Below are positions 54,557 through 63,104 of a stretch of 64,000 nt of DNA, piece by piece. The stretch covers positions 124,001-188,000 of the forward strand of contig NZ_AUUA01000003.1 in NCBI RefSeq assembly GCF_000439085.1, in the 5' to 3' direction. The translations under genes and the position numbers were made by a program. The number at the start of each line of letters is the position of its first letter. Position 1 is the stretch's first letter. The DNA comes from Leminorella grimontii ATCC 33999 = DSM 5078. Its GTDB lineage: Bacteria; Pseudomonadota; Gammaproteobacteria; Enterobacterales; Enterobacteriaceae. The notes under the pieces are model-generated. The model had not been told where the DNA came from. It made no database searches and worked only from the letters and a program-made list of their open reading frames with translations.

Positions 54557-54691
54557 GGGTTTGCTCCGTAGTGTGGCAATGGGTGGATTCGCAGCATAAG
54601 TTAACAATAAATAATAACGAATGAAACATCACTGACGATAGCGGCAGGGCTGACCTCGGGCCGATTAGGCCTGTGCCTATTACAAAATTAA

Positions 54692-55072
54692 CTACTCATC
54701 CAGAAGCGCCGTGGGAACGCCGACGCGCCAGCCTTTACCATCCCCATATTGGCCCTTTTCGCTTCGCTCGCAGCTTACCAAAACCGTATATTTTACAGAA
54801 AGCCCCATGCTTTTCGGCGCCCACCCTGACTTGAGGGGAACGGCGCACGGAGCAACAACCACTTTTAAGTTTGGCCCCAGGCTTTTTCTTTTGATATGCG
54901 TTCTGGCTTCCTCTTCAACGAGAAATTTTTTCGCTTCTTCGTTGATTTCATACAGCCCATGCTTGACGTCGTTGGTGCGATCGTCTTCCAAACCGCGATA
55001 GATATGGCTATAGCCGACGTTAGGAAGCAAAAACGCCAGCAGCAAAAGCCCGGAAACGGCTATTATCTTCAT
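54692..55072 (-). CDS. Hypothetical exported protein, 126 residues
   Basis: The signal peptide MKIIAVSGLLLLAFLLPNVG ends near YS-HI. The mature protein is basic, with HIYRGLEDDRTNDVKHGLYEINEEA at its start and two Cys (APCAVPL, VSCERSE) likely paired in the periplasm. GGAAGAG precedes the ATG. Function and family are unknown. The DUF523 gene lies 31 bp upstream on the same strand, so cotranscription is possible. Confidence 0.65.
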   Translation of the reverse strand: MKIIAVSGLLLLAFLLPNVGYSHIYRGLEDDRTNDVKHGLYEINEEAKKFLVEEEARTHIKRKSLGPNLKVVVAPCAVPLKSGWAPKSMGLSVKYTVLVSCERSEKGQYGDGKGWRVGVPTALLDE

Positions 55073-55103
55073 CTTGTTACTCTTCCCTGTAAGGTACCTC
55101 GAT

Positions 55104-55601
55104 TTAATCGGCGTCCATCTTTTCCACACGAGCAATAAGCTCGGCAAGCTGTTCTTCTGAAAACACCTCAATACCGTGCTCGCGCAGCAGCGCGGCGGCG
55201 ACGCCTTCGCCCGGCTTACGCTGCCCGCTAAACGAGCCGTCGTAGATAAACCGGCTACCGCAGGTCGGACTGCCGTCGGTCAACAGCGCCACGCGGCATC
55301 CGCCTTCCGTCGCAGCCTTTAGCGCCAGCCAGGCTGCTAGCTGGTAGTGCGCGGTGACGTCATGGCCGCTGCTTTCGACAATCCTTCCCCTGCCCTGCAT
55401 CACCGCCCTACCCTGACTGGCGACGATTTCCGCAGGTAGGCGCGGCGTCGGCAGCCCCGCCGCCAGCTCCGGGCAGTGGACCACCAGCCGCCCCTCTTGC
55501 CGCCAGCGCTCAAGCGTGGGCAACAGTTGCGCTTTAGCGCTGCCGTTATAGCGGACTTCATGGCCCAGCAGACAGGCGCTGACCAGGATTTTTGTTTTCA
55601 T
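55104..55601 (-). CDS. DUF523 family protein
   Basis: A 165-residue DUF523 protein, related to the N-terminal part of E. coli YbgA. It begins KTKILVSACLLGHEVRYNGSAK and carries the three conserved Cys segments SACLLG, HCPELAAGLPTPR and DGSPTCGSRFIYDG, consistent with metal or cluster binding. Function is unproven. The start is set at ATG 55601 by family alignment although its ribosome site is weak; it follows the ribbon-helix-helix gene by 25 bp and is probably coupled to it. Confidence 0.88.
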   Translation of the reverse strand: MKTKILVSACLLGHEVRYNGSAKAQLLPTLERWRQEGRLVVHCPELAAGLPTPRLPAEIVASQGRAVMQGRGRIVESSGHDVTAHYQLAAWLALKAATEGGCRVALLTDGSPTCGSRFIYDGSFSGQRKPGEGVAAALLREHGIEVFSEEQLAELIARVEKMDAD

Positions 55602-55626
55602 GGCGGTGTTGGCCGTTGGGGTTGGA

Positions 55627-55794
55627 TTAGCCTTTTGGATCGATGCCGCGTTCGCGCAGCTCTTTACGGAGGATTCGTTTGATCCACGCAGCCAGCGACT
55701 CATCGCCGTCCTCACGCTGCGCTTTCTCCATTGCGGCTCTCAGCTCGGGGTCGAGGCGAAACTGAAACGGAGGATTACCTCTTCTTTCATTCAT
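55627..55794 (-). CDS. Small ribbon-helix-helix-like protein (YlcI/YnfO-like)
   Basis: A 55-residue protein read directly from the minus strand. It begins M-N-E-R-R-G-N-P-P-F, and its core FQFRLDPELRAAMEKAQRED and SLAAWIKRILRKELRERG has the beta-alpha-alpha pattern of Arc/CopG DNA-binding antitoxin-like proteins. The start codon lies inside a TGTGTATTGACAC motif that recurs 41 bp further upstream, suggesting autoregulation. It is the first gene ahead of DUF523. Confidence 0.72.
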   Translation of the reverse strand: MNERRGNPPFQFRLDPELRAAMEKAQREDGDESLAAWIKRILRKELRERGIDPKG

Positions 55795-55847
55795 GTGTAT
55801 TGACACCTAAATTACACTTGAGTTAATGTAGCTATGTGTAATGACAC
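55794..55847. promoter_or_regulatory. Paired operator-like motif TGTGTAWTGACAC
   Basis: TGTGTATTGACAC at 55794-55806 and TGTGTAATGACAC at 55835-55847, identical except for one central base and each an inverted repeat (TGTGT/ACAC). They are 41 bp (about four helical turns) apart, between the divergent ribbon-helix-helix gene and the gene at 55936. Confidence 0.6.
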
Positions 55848-55935
55848 ATTACTATCACACCGAACAAAAAACAACGCCCCGAAGTGCGGTAACACTGTCG
55901 AGGCGTCTAACCACAACATTAAACAAGGTAATGAT

Positions 55936-56295
55936 ATGGCTATCGATAATAGTAACACGAACAAGTATTTCGACGCACTGCCCAACGCCGAGATCCTCTA
56001 TTCTGACCTGGCGAACGCGCTGGAAAAGGTCGACGTTTCCACCATGACGCCGGAAGAGCGCCTGCACTTGGCCCACTGCTGTCAGGAAGCGCAAGCGGGC
56101 CTTTGCCACTGCCTGACGTTTATCGGCGATACGATGCTGAGCTTCGCCCAAAGCGACGTGCACGAGTTCACGCCAGAGAGCCTTTGTCAGCTGGGGCATG
56201 GGATAACGTCGATCGGGCTGTTGGTGCCGGCGCTGGGGGAATTGGGACGGGTGGCGTTTTCTACGCAGGAGAGGCAGGAAGTGGGCGGTAACTGA
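55936..56295 (+). CDS. Hypothetical protein, 119 residues
   Basis: A soluble helical protein, MAIDNSNTNKYFDALPNAEI, with the middle EERLHLAHCCQEAQAGLCHCL (four Cys within 16 residues) and a Gly/Leu-rich end (GHGITSIGLLVPALGELGRVAF). AAGGT precedes ATG 55936; in-frame upstream start 55834 lacks support. It is divergent from the ribbon-helix-helix gene across the paired operator motif. No function can be assigned; similar short proteins occur in prophage and island contexts. Confidence 0.6.
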   Translation: MAIDNSNTNKYFDALPNAEILYSDLANALEKVDVSTMTPEERLHLAHCCQEAQAGLCHCLTFIGDTMLSFAQSDVHEFTPESLCQLGHGITSIGLLVPALGELGRVAFSTQERQEVGGN

Positions 56296-56361
56296 TTGTC
56301 CGACGAAGATCCCCGCAATTTTTTATAAAGCTGCGGGGAACTGAACTATTGCCGAGCGGGA

Positions 56362-56694
56362 TCACGCCGCTATCAGACGCTTAAACAGCAACTGCTGTAT
56401 ATCCTGCCGATGCGACAGGATCGCATGCGCGGTCACTAATACCTCGTCAACGGAATACAAAACCCGATAACCTTCGGCGTGGTTATATTCACGGTACTTC
56501 GCGCAGCCAATCTTCAGCAGTTCAGGGCAAATCTGGCATCCAAGCGGAAATTGCCCAACGGTATGTTCAAACTGGGTCAGAATATCCGCAATAACCGGGC
56601 GAGGTTCAACGTCAATGCGGCGGAGGTGATTCACTATATGGTCAATGCAGTGCTTTGCCGTGAGCGTGTACTCAAAGATAACGTCGTTTTTCAT
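56362..56694 (-). CDS. RelE/ParE-superfamily toxin
   Basis: A 110-residue probable toxin. The pattern is a long N-terminal helix pair (MKNDVIFEYTLTAKHCIDHI) and strands ending KYREYNHAEGYRVLYSV, AHAILSHRQDIQQLLFKRL. This is the RelE/ParE layout with the conserved Arg in YRVLY and the C-terminal HR element. The antitoxin gene lies 32 bp upstream on the same strand. Whether it cuts ribosomal mRNA or poisons gyrase cannot be told. AGGGACC precedes the ATG. Confidence 0.82.
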   Translation of the reverse strand: MKNDVIFEYTLTAKHCIDHIVNHLRRIDVEPRPVIADILTQFEHTVGQFPLGCQICPELLKIGCAKYREYNHAEGYRVLYSVDEVLVTAHAILSHRQDIQQLLFKRLIAA

Positions 56695-56726
56695 CTAGGT
56701 CCCTTAGCGATTAAGCAACTCAGGCT

Positions 56727-56975
56727 TCAATCCGCAATGCCGTCTAACAGCTGCGCTTTTGAAAGCACGCGCCCTTCGGACTTATCTTTCTCTGAAAGGG
56801 TAAGCAGCTTCAGCAGTGCAATGGCGTTTTCCCGCTCCTGCTGCTGGTCGTAGGACTCTATCACGTAGGCAGGCACGCCGTTTTGCGTCACCAAGATGGG
56901 CTCGGACAGGTCAAGCGTCGCCGCGTTTCTTTTGATGTAGCTGATGGTTTCTACTTTCATTACTTCTGATCTCAT
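56727..56975 (-). CDS. Phd/YefM-family antitoxin
   Basis: An 82-residue antitoxin. The Phd fold is [20 protein letters not shown] and [17 protein letters not shown], the typical strand that ends in a Val-Ile-Glu-Ser. The C-terminus ([18 protein letters not shown]) is the toxin-binding part. It precedes the toxin gene, as usual, so it can repress the pair. The start at ATG 56975 follows AAGGTG; ATG 56960 is an alternative. Two TAGACCAT repeats overlap its promoter. Confidence 0.88.
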   Translation of the reverse strand: MRSEVMKVETISYIKRNAATLDLSEPILVTQNGVPAYVIESYDQQQERENAIALLKLLTLSEKDKSEGRVLSKAQLLDGIAD

Positions 56976-56997
56976 GGAATGCACCTTGGTTTTAATA

Positions 56998-57016
56998 TAG
57001 ACCATATTTAGACCAT
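56998..57016 (-). promoter_or_regulatory. Direct repeat operator of the toxin-antitoxin pair
   Basis: TAGACCAT at 56998-57005 and again at 57009-57016, 11 bases apart, one helical turn. It lies 23-41 bp ahead of the antitoxin start, where Phd-type antitoxins bind. Confidence 0.6.
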
Positions 57017-57294
57017 CAACAAGCGAGGCTTTGTTTTTAATCTTTTGTCAGTGGGTTATGGAGGTATACTAGAAAGCCAAGGCGCTTGTCTTCACCTTCG
57101 ATTTGATATTTGGGGAAATTGCGACTTTTCGTCAGGCTAGCCTGTGGTTATTTCAGATGTACTACATGCCAAATGCGATTATCACCGCAATAATCGCTTT
57201 ATATCCTAAACAGTTTGAGTTTCAAAAAGGCTGTGATGTAACAATTCCACAAGTAAACTTCTGGAGCATACATTTCAGAATGGCGTATATCCCA
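57017..57294. other. Gene-free stretch between the two toxin-antitoxin modules
   Basis: About 280 bp, clearly lower in GC than the flanks. A 73-codon open frame (57103-57324) has no ribosome site or protein-like pattern. Nothing else is seen until the vapB promoter. Confidence 0.5.
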
Positions 57295-57322
57295 TTGACA
57301 TATCCCTGCCATGTAATATGCT
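57295..57322 (+). promoter_or_regulatory. Predicted promoter of vapBC
   Basis: TTGACA (57295-57300), a 16-base spacer and TATGCT (57317-57322), 52 bp before the vapB ATG. Confidence 0.6.
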
Positions 57323-57373
57323 GATAGTAATTCAATCCGTCATCCCCGAATTAACCATTACATAGGAGGAATC

Positions 57374-57604
57374 ATGGAGAAAACGACAATATTCAAGAGC
57401 AACCGCAGCCAAGCGGTGCGCTTACCAAAAGCCGTTGCACTACCAGAAGACGTGAAACACGTAGATATTGTGGCGATCGGTCGTACTCGAATCATCACTC
57501 CAGCAGGAGAAGGCTGGGATAGTTGGTTTGATGGAGAAAGCGCAACGTCTGACTTTATGTCCACTCGGGAACAGCCAGATGATCAAATTAGGGAAGATTT
57601 CTGA
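57374..57604 (+). CDS. vapB: VapB-family antitoxin
   Basis: A 76-residue SpoVT/AbrB-type antitoxin: KTTIFKSNRSQAVRLPKAVA, GRTRIITPAGEGWDSWFDG and the toxin-binding tail FMSTREQPDDQ. It is close to the enteric plasmid and chromosomal VapB (MvpA) protein. AGGAGG precedes the ATG. The stop overlaps the vapC start by one base. Confidence 0.93.
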   Translation: MEKTTIFKSNRSQAVRLPKAVALPEDVKHVDIVAIGRTRIITPAGEGWDSWFDGESATSDFMSTREQPDDQIREDF

Positions 57605-58008
57605 TGCTCAAATATATGCTGGATACCAATATCTGCATTTACACGATAAAAAATAAACCTCAGGCCGTGTGGGAGGCGTTTAACCTTCACTATGGAAGAA
57701 TGTGCATAAGCACCATCACTCTCATGGAACTTATCTACGGCGCGGAGAAATCGGCTAACCCAAAGAAAAATTTGCAGGAGGTCGAAGGCTTTGCTGCCCG
57801 TCTGGAAGTATTAACTTACAATGCCAATGCCGCAGTACATACCGGTCAGGTACGTGCAGAACTAGCAAAACTAGGAACGCCTATTGGCCCTTATGATGGC
57901 ATGATTGCAGCCCATGCCCGCTCCCTAGGGCTCGTTCTGGTTACAAATAATACTCGAGAATTTGAGCGAGTCCCGGGTTTGAGGTTGGAAGATTGGACAA
58001 TAAATTAA
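57604..58008 (+). CDS. vapC: VapC toxin, PIN-domain tRNA-fMet endonuclease
   Basis: A 134-residue PIN-domain ribonuclease. The acidic metal site is Asp7 (YMLDTNI), Glu42 (LMELIYG) and Asp98 (GPYDGMIAAHA). The enteric VapC (MvpT) group cleaves initiator tRNA in the anticodon stem-loop; the same target is likely here. Length and residues are intact, so the module should be active. It is translationally coupled to vapB. Confidence 0.94.
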   Translation: MLKYMLDTNICIYTIKNKPQAVWEAFNLHYGRMCISTITLMELIYGAEKSANPKKNLQEVEGFAARLEVLTYNANAAVHTGQVRAELAKLGTPIGPYDGMIAAHARSLGLVLVTNNTREFERVPGLRLEDWTIN

Positions 58009-58076
58009 TAAAAATAATTACTACGAGGGCCGAGCTCTGTGTTCTCAATTTGGGATGCCAAATCCTCTCCAGAAAT

Positions 58077-58448
58077 GGGAGTGTTAGAAATTCTGTGTCA
58101 TTCCAGTAATATCCAGTGGTGCTCCAGTCATGGCGGCGCAAGTGGGAAAACGTGTCAGCGTACTTCCGCTATCCGGCAAATATCCGCAAGGTCATTTGCA
58201 CCACGAATGCGATAGAATCGGTACATCGGCAGTTCAGGAAACTGACGAAAACCAAAGGTGCTTTCCCGAATGAAAACAGCCTGTTGAAGCTGCTTTATCT
58301 GGGACTGATCAACGCACAGGAAAAATGGACAATGCCCATCCAGAGCTGGAATTTGACATTGTCGCAGTTAGCCATTTATTTTGATGGGCGGCTGAATAAA
58401 ATGATGACGCTGTAGAATTTTTAACGTGACACAGAATTCTGAACGCTC
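58077..58448 (+). mobile_element. Internally deleted IS256-family element
   Basis: A 372-bp remnant with both ends kept. The left end reads GAGTGTTAGAAATTCTGTGTCA and the right end, on the other strand, GAGCGTTCAGAATTCTGTGTCA, matching inverted repeats. Between them only the last third of a transposase gene remains; full elements are about 1.3-1.4 kb. No target-site duplication is evident. It separates vapBC from the DUF3396 genes. Confidence 0.85.
58116..58415 (+). pseudogene. IS256-family transposase, C-terminal fragment
   Basis: About 99 codons of the C-terminal part of a Mutator-type transposase. ANIRKVICTTNAIESVHRQF is the family signature that ends with the catalytic Glu (E of DDE) in NAIES. 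FPNENSLLKLLYLGLINAQEKW and the closing DGRLNKMMTL follow. The first two thirds, including both catalytic Asp residues, are missing, so it is inactive. Confidence 0.88.
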
Positions 58449-58549
58449 TCGCTGAATCGGCAAGAATAAATCCACCCGCCGTTGTTGAATTCCCTTTAAA
58501 GACCACTTTCTTCCCCTGAACAACGACTCTTATATGTAGAATACTCTTA

Positions 58550-59710
58550 CTAACTATCCGACACAGATTCAGCTTCACGAACCAATTCCCACAAAGTTGT
58601 TCCTGATGTTTGCCCCAGCTCATCCGGGGCTACGGTCCCCTGAGCCATAAACATTTCCATATCTGGTCTGGAACGGGTGGTCCAGAATCCACTAACTAAC
58701 GCCGGAGTCCCTGCCTGTAACGGCGTCACAGCCAGAGGCTTTTTGTCGTAACGGGAATACCATTCAATTGTACTTTGTTTATTGAACTGTCCCTGACCAT
58801 AGTGATGAAAAGAATCAGCCTTGGAGGGTTTCACTCTGATAGGACGAATAAACTGATTCAGGAAAGTATATGCTTCTGGTACATCGTCAGCTAGCAAAGA
58901 CAGATCGGGATAATGCCCCAAACGGATAATTAGTCCGTTAGCATATCTCTCGATTTCAATATCTTTACATCGACTCAGGATTTTGGTTACCCATTCCTCC
59001 CCCCCCAGCCGCTTAATAAAAGGGGTACCCAGAACAGTAAACCAGTTGATGCTACGAATAGCATCATTATAGTTTTTCGACTGCATATGCACCGTTGAAT
59101 TTACCTGGAGCGAGTGGTACCGCTTCGCTAATCGATACTCCATCGGTTCATATTCATGATAACTCCTTGGCAACGCTAAACAGTAACCACACTCTCCACT
59201 ATCCGGTTCCAGTTGTTTGCACAGGTAAATCAGCCACTCATGGATACGGGTAATTCCCTCCTCCGATTTCATAAAATGCCAGGGAAATGTGACTGAAAGA
59301 TAGCCATTACTGTCATCCCAGGATGAATCAAGATAGTTAATCAAATAGTCAGGGGCGTATGTCTGCCCTTTGGCATCGCTAATATCCCATCCAGAAAGTT
59401 GCCCTTCAGCTACAGAGAGAATGGCTTCTTCAACTTTTTGAATATTTTCTGGAGTATAGCGCTTCATATTAGTAAATTCATGGCGCTGAAAACACAAGAA
59501 CTCACCGAACTCTTCACGAAAGCGACGATAACATTCAATAATCCTGCGTTTTTTCTCCAGCGTAGCGCTTTTTTTGAAGAAAAGCGTTATTGCAATGCCC
59601 AGCTTAATAACTGGCTTCTTATCATGATCAACAAACGTAAATTCCGGAACTCGCTTCTCCAGCCCCAGTAAGAATTTCTGGAACTTCATATCAACCACAT
59701 CTGCACACAT
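58550..59710 (-). CDS. DUF3396 protein, type VI immunity family, with C-terminal extension
   Basis: A 386-residue cytoplasmic protein of the DUF3396 family. NCBI and Pfam describe this family as type VI secretion immunity proteins, which neutralise an effector made by kin cells. Shared parts with its neighbour are RRIIECYRRFREEF, DISDAKGQTYAPDYLINYLDSSWD, GECGYCLALPRSYHEYEPMEY and RLGGEEWVTKIL. After about residue 320 it has an extra 60-residue tail (FWTTRSRPDMEMFMAQGTVA) missing from the paralogue. No effector, vgrG, hcp or PAAR gene is adjacent. AAAGGA precedes the ATG. Its GC content is lower than that of core genes around it. Confidence 0.82.
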   Translation of the reverse strand: MCADVVDMKFQKFLLGLEKRVPEFTFVDHDKKPVIKLGIAITLFFKKSATLEKKRRIIECYRRFREEFGEFLCFQRHEFTNMKRYTPENIQKVEEAILSVAEGQLSGWDISDAKGQTYAPDYLINYLDSSWDDSNGYLSVTFPWHFMKSEEGITRIHEWLIYLCKQLEPDSGECGYCLALPRSYHEYEPMEYRLAKRYHSLQVNSTVHMQSKNYNDAIRSINWFTVLGTPFIKRLGGEEWVTKILSRCKDIEIERYANGLIIRLGHYPDLSLLADDVPEAYTFLNQFIRPIRVKPSKADSFHHYGQGQFNKQSTIEWYSRYDKKPLAVTPLQAGTPALVSGFWTTRSRPDMEMFMAQGTVAPDELGQTSGTTLWELVREAESVSDS

Positions 59711-59730
59711 ACGATACGATCCTTTATATC

Positions 59731-59967
59731 TCAGGTGGTAGCCGGTAGCATGGTCATACTTAACATAGCGAAAAAGGCGGCTACCGCAGCAGCAGCGCTA
59801 CCTAAGGTACCAATAGCTGATACTATTGCTACAAGTGCCACAATGGCTGCGATAAGAACAACAGTGCATATAAAGCCGACAATGATTCCGCCAGTTGTTG
59901 TATCAACTTGCAGGATAAATACTATTAACTTCCACCGCGTACAAGGCGACAACTTAACCAAAATCAC
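59731..59967 (-). CDS. Small hydrophobic protein between the DUF3396 genes
   Basis: A 78-residue protein with two membrane segments (GGIIVGFICTVVLIAAIVAL and an Ala-rich GSAAAAVAAFFAMLSMTML). The start overlaps the DUF3396 gene before it by four bases (ATGA), so it is translated with it, and the next DUF3396 gene follows 21 bp later. Ala/Gly-rich membrane hairpins occur in type VI effectors and in holin- or pore-like toxins, but no known family is recognised. It may be a remnant of a lost effector or a membrane partner of the immunity proteins. Confidence 0.55.
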   Translation of the reverse strand: MILVKLSPCTRWKLIVFILQVDTTTGGIIVGFICTVVLIAAIVALVAIVSAIGTLGSAAAAVAAFFAMLSMTMLPATT

Positions 59968-60926
59968 TCATCAAAACGCGCATACCAGACAATGCTTGTC
60001 GCGTTAGTAAATTGATTGGCACCAAACAAATGCAGTGAATCAATCTTTTCAGGCGGTACCCGTATGGGGCGAAGCAGCTTATTGACGGCCTGATAAGATT
60101 TATTCAGCCCTTCCGATACGGGCATGAGGTCAGGATATTCTGTTGCCTGAATAATAAGGCCATGACTGAAGCGGCTGACAGAGGCGGAACTCTCAACGTG
60201 CAGCAGCTTCTCAAGCCATTCCGCCCCCCCCAACCGCTTAACCAATGAATGGTCCAGGATAGTTATCCAGTTAATGGTTTTCAGGTTATTGTTGTTCGCA
60301 ATGTCCTGTAAATGGATAGTCGAAATTACTGAAAGTGAAGGGTATCGCAGCGCTAACTGATATTCCATTGACATATACTGATGATAGTCCCTAGGTATCG
60401 TTAAACAATAACCGCAGTCACCGCTCTGTGGTTCGAGTTTTTCGCAAAGAAATACGACCCACTCATGAAATTTCTTCAGGCCAATATCCGTATTAATATA
60501 ATCCCAGGGTAGAATCAGTGTTAAATAACCAGTATTGTCGCATTCTTCTTCACTATCCCATGAAGTACCCAGATATCGCATAACGCAGGTAGGGGCGACA
60601 TCTTTATTTTTTGCATCACTGACATACCACCCACATCTTGTTTCTGGGCCAGACTCTAAAATAATATTTTCAATTTTGGCGATATTCTCGGCATTAAATT
60701 TTTTCATATTATCAAATTCATGCCGATGAAAGCATAAGCGATCGCTAAACTCAGCCATAAATCGCCGGTAACACTCAATAATCCTGACTTTTTTAGCGTG
60801 GATATGCGTTTGCTTTAACAGCAACGAGATGGAAATCCCCAGTCGGGTAAAGACAACGTTATTCTCATTCCGCAGAGTGAATTCAGAAAGCCTGCGCCGC
60901 TGAGTAAATTCGTCCAAATTCATCAT
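59964..60926 (-). CDS. DUF3396 protein, type VI immunity family
   Basis: A 320-residue paralogue of the next DUF3396 gene, first of the three-gene set on the minus strand. It has VRIIECYRRFMAEF, WYVSDAKNKDVAPTCVMRYL, GDCGYCLTIPRDYHQYMSMEY and RLGGAEWLEKLLHVE. Divergence from the paralogue is strong (perhaps 40 percent identical by eye), as expected if each neutralises a different effector. The start at ATG 60926 is followed by a second ATG; GGAGA lies upstream. No effector gene is present. Confidence 0.82.
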   Translation of the reverse strand: MMNLDEFTQRRRLSEFTLRNENNVVFTRLGISISLLLKQTHIHAKKVRIIECYRRFMAEFSDRLCFHRHEFDNMKKFNAENIAKIENIILESGPETRCGWYVSDAKNKDVAPTCVMRYLGTSWDSEEECDNTGYLTLILPWDYINTDIGLKKFHEWVVFLCEKLEPQSGDCGYCLTIPRDYHQYMSMEYQLALRYPSLSVISTIHLQDIANNNNLKTINWITILDHSLVKRLGGAEWLEKLLHVESSASVSRFSHGLIIQATEYPDLMPVSEGLNKSYQAVNKLLRPIRVPPEKIDSLHLFGANQFTNATSIVWYARFDE

Positions 60927-61028
60927 GCAGAATTATCTCCCTATAAATTCTGTTTTATGCCGAACATAAAATAATCGCAAACGGGTATAAATACTATTCC
61001 TATTGAAAGAATACATAGTGTCGTGAAT

Positions 61029-61070
61029 AAAAAAGCCAGCTAATCAAATGACATAGCTGGCTTTTTAAAT
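61029..61070. terminator. Bidirectional terminator at the guaA end
   Basis: AAAAAGCCAGCTA (61029-61041), loop, TAGCTGGCTTTTT (61054-61066). On the minus strand it ends in TTTTTTATT behind guaA, 35 bases past its stop. Confidence 0.9.
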
Positions 61071-61100
61071 GCTCTCTAACTATCGGAGAATATCAGATTC

Positions 61101-62678
61101 CTATTCCCACTCAATCGTCGCCGGCGGCTTCCCAGAAATATCGTAAACCACCCTAGAGATCCCATTCACTTCATTGATGATGCGATTCGACACGCGCCCC
61201 AGGAAGTCATACGGCAGATGCGCCCAATGGGCGGTCATAAAGTCGATGGTTTCCACCGCTCGCAGGGAGACGACCCAGTCGTACTTGCGGCCGTCGCCCA
61301 TTACGCCGACGGAGCGCACCGGCAGGAAGACGGTGAACGCCTGGCTGACCTTGTTGTACAGGTCCGCCTTATGCAGCTCTTCGATAAAGATGGCGTCGGC
61401 ACGACGCAGCAGGTCGCAGTACTCTTTCTTCACTTCGCCCAGCACGCGAACGCCGAGGCCGGGGCCTGGGAACGGGTGGCGGTAGAGCATGTCGTACGGC
61501 AGGCCCAGCTCCAGACCGATTTTGCGCACTTCATCTTTGAACAGCTCTTTGAGCGGCTCAACCAGCCCCATCTTCATCTCTTCCGGCAGGCCGCCGACGT
61601 TGTGGTGAGACTTGATCACGTGGGCCTTGCCGGTCGCGGACGCGGCGGATTCAATCACGTCAGGGTAGATGGTGCCCTGCGCCAGCCACTTAACGTTGAC
61701 CTGCTTTGAGGCCTCTTCGTCGAACACTTCGACGAACACGCGGCCAATGGTCTTACGCTTGGCTTCCGGATCGGCAATGCCGGCCAGTGCGCTCAGGAAG
61801 CGCTGCTCGGCGGGCACGTGCACGATGTTAAGGCCAAAGCGGTCGCCGAACATGTCCATCACCTGCTCGGCTTCGTTCAGGCGCAGCAGGCCGTTGTCGA
61901 CGAAAACGCAGGTCAGCTTGCTGCCGATAGCGCGGTGTAAAAGCATCGCGGTAACGGAGGAGTCAACGCCGCCGGACAGGCCAAGGATAACCTCGTCGTC
62001 GCCCACCTGCTGGCGAATGCGCTCAACGGCGTCTTCAATAATAGAGGCCGGCGTCCACAGCGCTTCACAGCCGCAGATGTCCAACACGAAACGCTTGAGC
62101 AGGCGCAGCCCCTGATTGGTGTGGGTCACCTCAGGGTGGAACTGCAGGCCGTAGAAGCGCTTCTCTTCGTTAGCCATAATGGCGAACGGACAGGTGTCGG
62201 TGCGCGCAACGGCGGTAAAGCCCGCAGGGATTGCCGTCACCTTGTCGCCGTGGCTCATCCAAACGTCAAGCTGCGCTTTACCTTCGGCGGAGATAGAGTC
62301 CTTCACGTCGTGGGTAAAGGCGCTTTCGTTAATCACGTCGACTTTGGCGTAGCCGAACTCACGCTCGTTGGAGCCCTGCACCTCGCCGCCCAGCTGGACC
62401 GCCATGGTCTGCATGCCGTAGCAAATGCCGAGCACCGGGATACCGGCGTTAAAAACGTACTCCGGCGCGCGCGGGCTGCCCGCTTCGGTGGTGCTTTCAG
62501 GGCTGCCGGAAAGGATAATCCCGGTCGGATTGAATTCGCGGATCTGCGCTTCGCTGACGTCCCAGGCCCACAGCTCGCAGTACACGCCGATCTCACGAAC
62601 GCGACGGGCAATCAGCTGAGTGTATTGAGAACCAAAGTCCAAAATCAGAATGCGGTGACTATGAATGTTTTTTGACAT
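61101..62678 (-). CDS. guaA: GMP synthase (glutamine-hydrolysing)
   Basis: Aminates XMP to GMP using glutamine and ATP. The 525 residues match E. coli in length. The class I glutamine amidotransferase domain (1-205) has Cys86 in GICYGMQ and the His/Glu pair in QFHPEVTH. The ATP-pyrophosphatase has the P-loop SGGVDSS, and the C-terminal dimer domain ends PPATIEWE. In E. coli guaA follows guaB by about 70 bp; here 426 bp with the structured repeat separate them. Confidence 0.98.
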   Translation of the reverse strand: MSKNIHSHRILILDFGSQYTQLIARRVREIGVYCELWAWDVSEAQIREFNPTGIILSGSPESTTEAGSPRAPEYVFNAGIPVLGICYGMQTMAVQLGGEVQGSNEREFGYAKVDVINESAFTHDVKDSISAEGKAQLDVWMSHGDKVTAIPAGFTAVARTDTCPFAIMANEEKRFYGLQFHPEVTHTNQGLRLLKRFVLDICGCEALWTPASIIEDAVERIRQQVGDDEVILGLSGGVDSSVTAMLLHRAIGSKLTCVFVDNGLLRLNEAEQVMDMFGDRFGLNIVHVPAEQRFLSALAGIADPEAKRKTIGRVFVEVFDEEASKQVNVKWLAQGTIYPDVIESAASATGKAHVIKSHHNVGGLPEEMKMGLVEPLKELFKDEVRKIGLELGLPYDMLYRHPFPGPGLGVRVLGEVKKEYCDLLRRADAIFIEELHKADLYNKVSQAFTVFLPVRSVGVMGDGRKYDWVVSLRAVETIDFMTAHWAHLPYDFLGRVSNRIINEVNGISRVVYDISGKPPATIEWE

Positions 62679-62808
62679 GTACGCTTTCCAAAAACGAGAG
62701 AATCACGCCCGATAAACGAGCAAGAAAAAGAAAATTACTCAGTGCTACAACCGAGTCAGAATAATGACAAACGCCTGAAGTAAGTTCCGGACGACCTTCG
62801 GAGCCAAA

Positions 62809-62959
62809 CGGAGGGAGAGTCTTCCGTTGGGGTCGACTTGGCGTAAGCCAACGAAGCGCCCCTAGGAAGGCTATGCCCGACGCGCTCCAAGACTAAAAAC
62901 AAGCGCCCTTCCGGCCGAACACAATGATCATATAGGCACGGCGTGTTCTCGGCCGGAAC
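62809..62959 (-). repeat. Structured intergenic repeat, short copy (in guaB-guaA)
   Basis: A 151-bp copy of the element at 44158-44377, in the same orientation relative to its operon. The first 46 bases match the other copy with one difference. It lacks the 72-base triple-hairpin block, having only AGC in its place. Read on the minus strand it starts with a long hairpin, TTCCGGCCGAGAACAC pairing with GTGTTCGGCCGGAA. Then come GCGCT/AGCGC and the CTTCC-TA-GGGG / CCCC-AAC-GGAAG stem that encloses TTGGC-TTAC-GCCAA. Confidence 0.85.
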
Positions 62960-63104
62960 GATCACTGATGTATATTTAAAGACTTTGCCAACAATCAGAC
63001 CCGGCATTATAGCCGACTTACCAGAAAGATTACGAGAGGCGTATCGACCTAACTCGCCCCTCGCTTAAACGCGGCGGCCTTAGCGCTAAGGCCGCCGAAC
63101 CTAA

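Noticed and set aside
57103-57324. 73-codon open frame between the toxin-antitoxin modules
   Set aside because: No ribosome site, no domain, and its end overlaps the predicted vapBC promoter.
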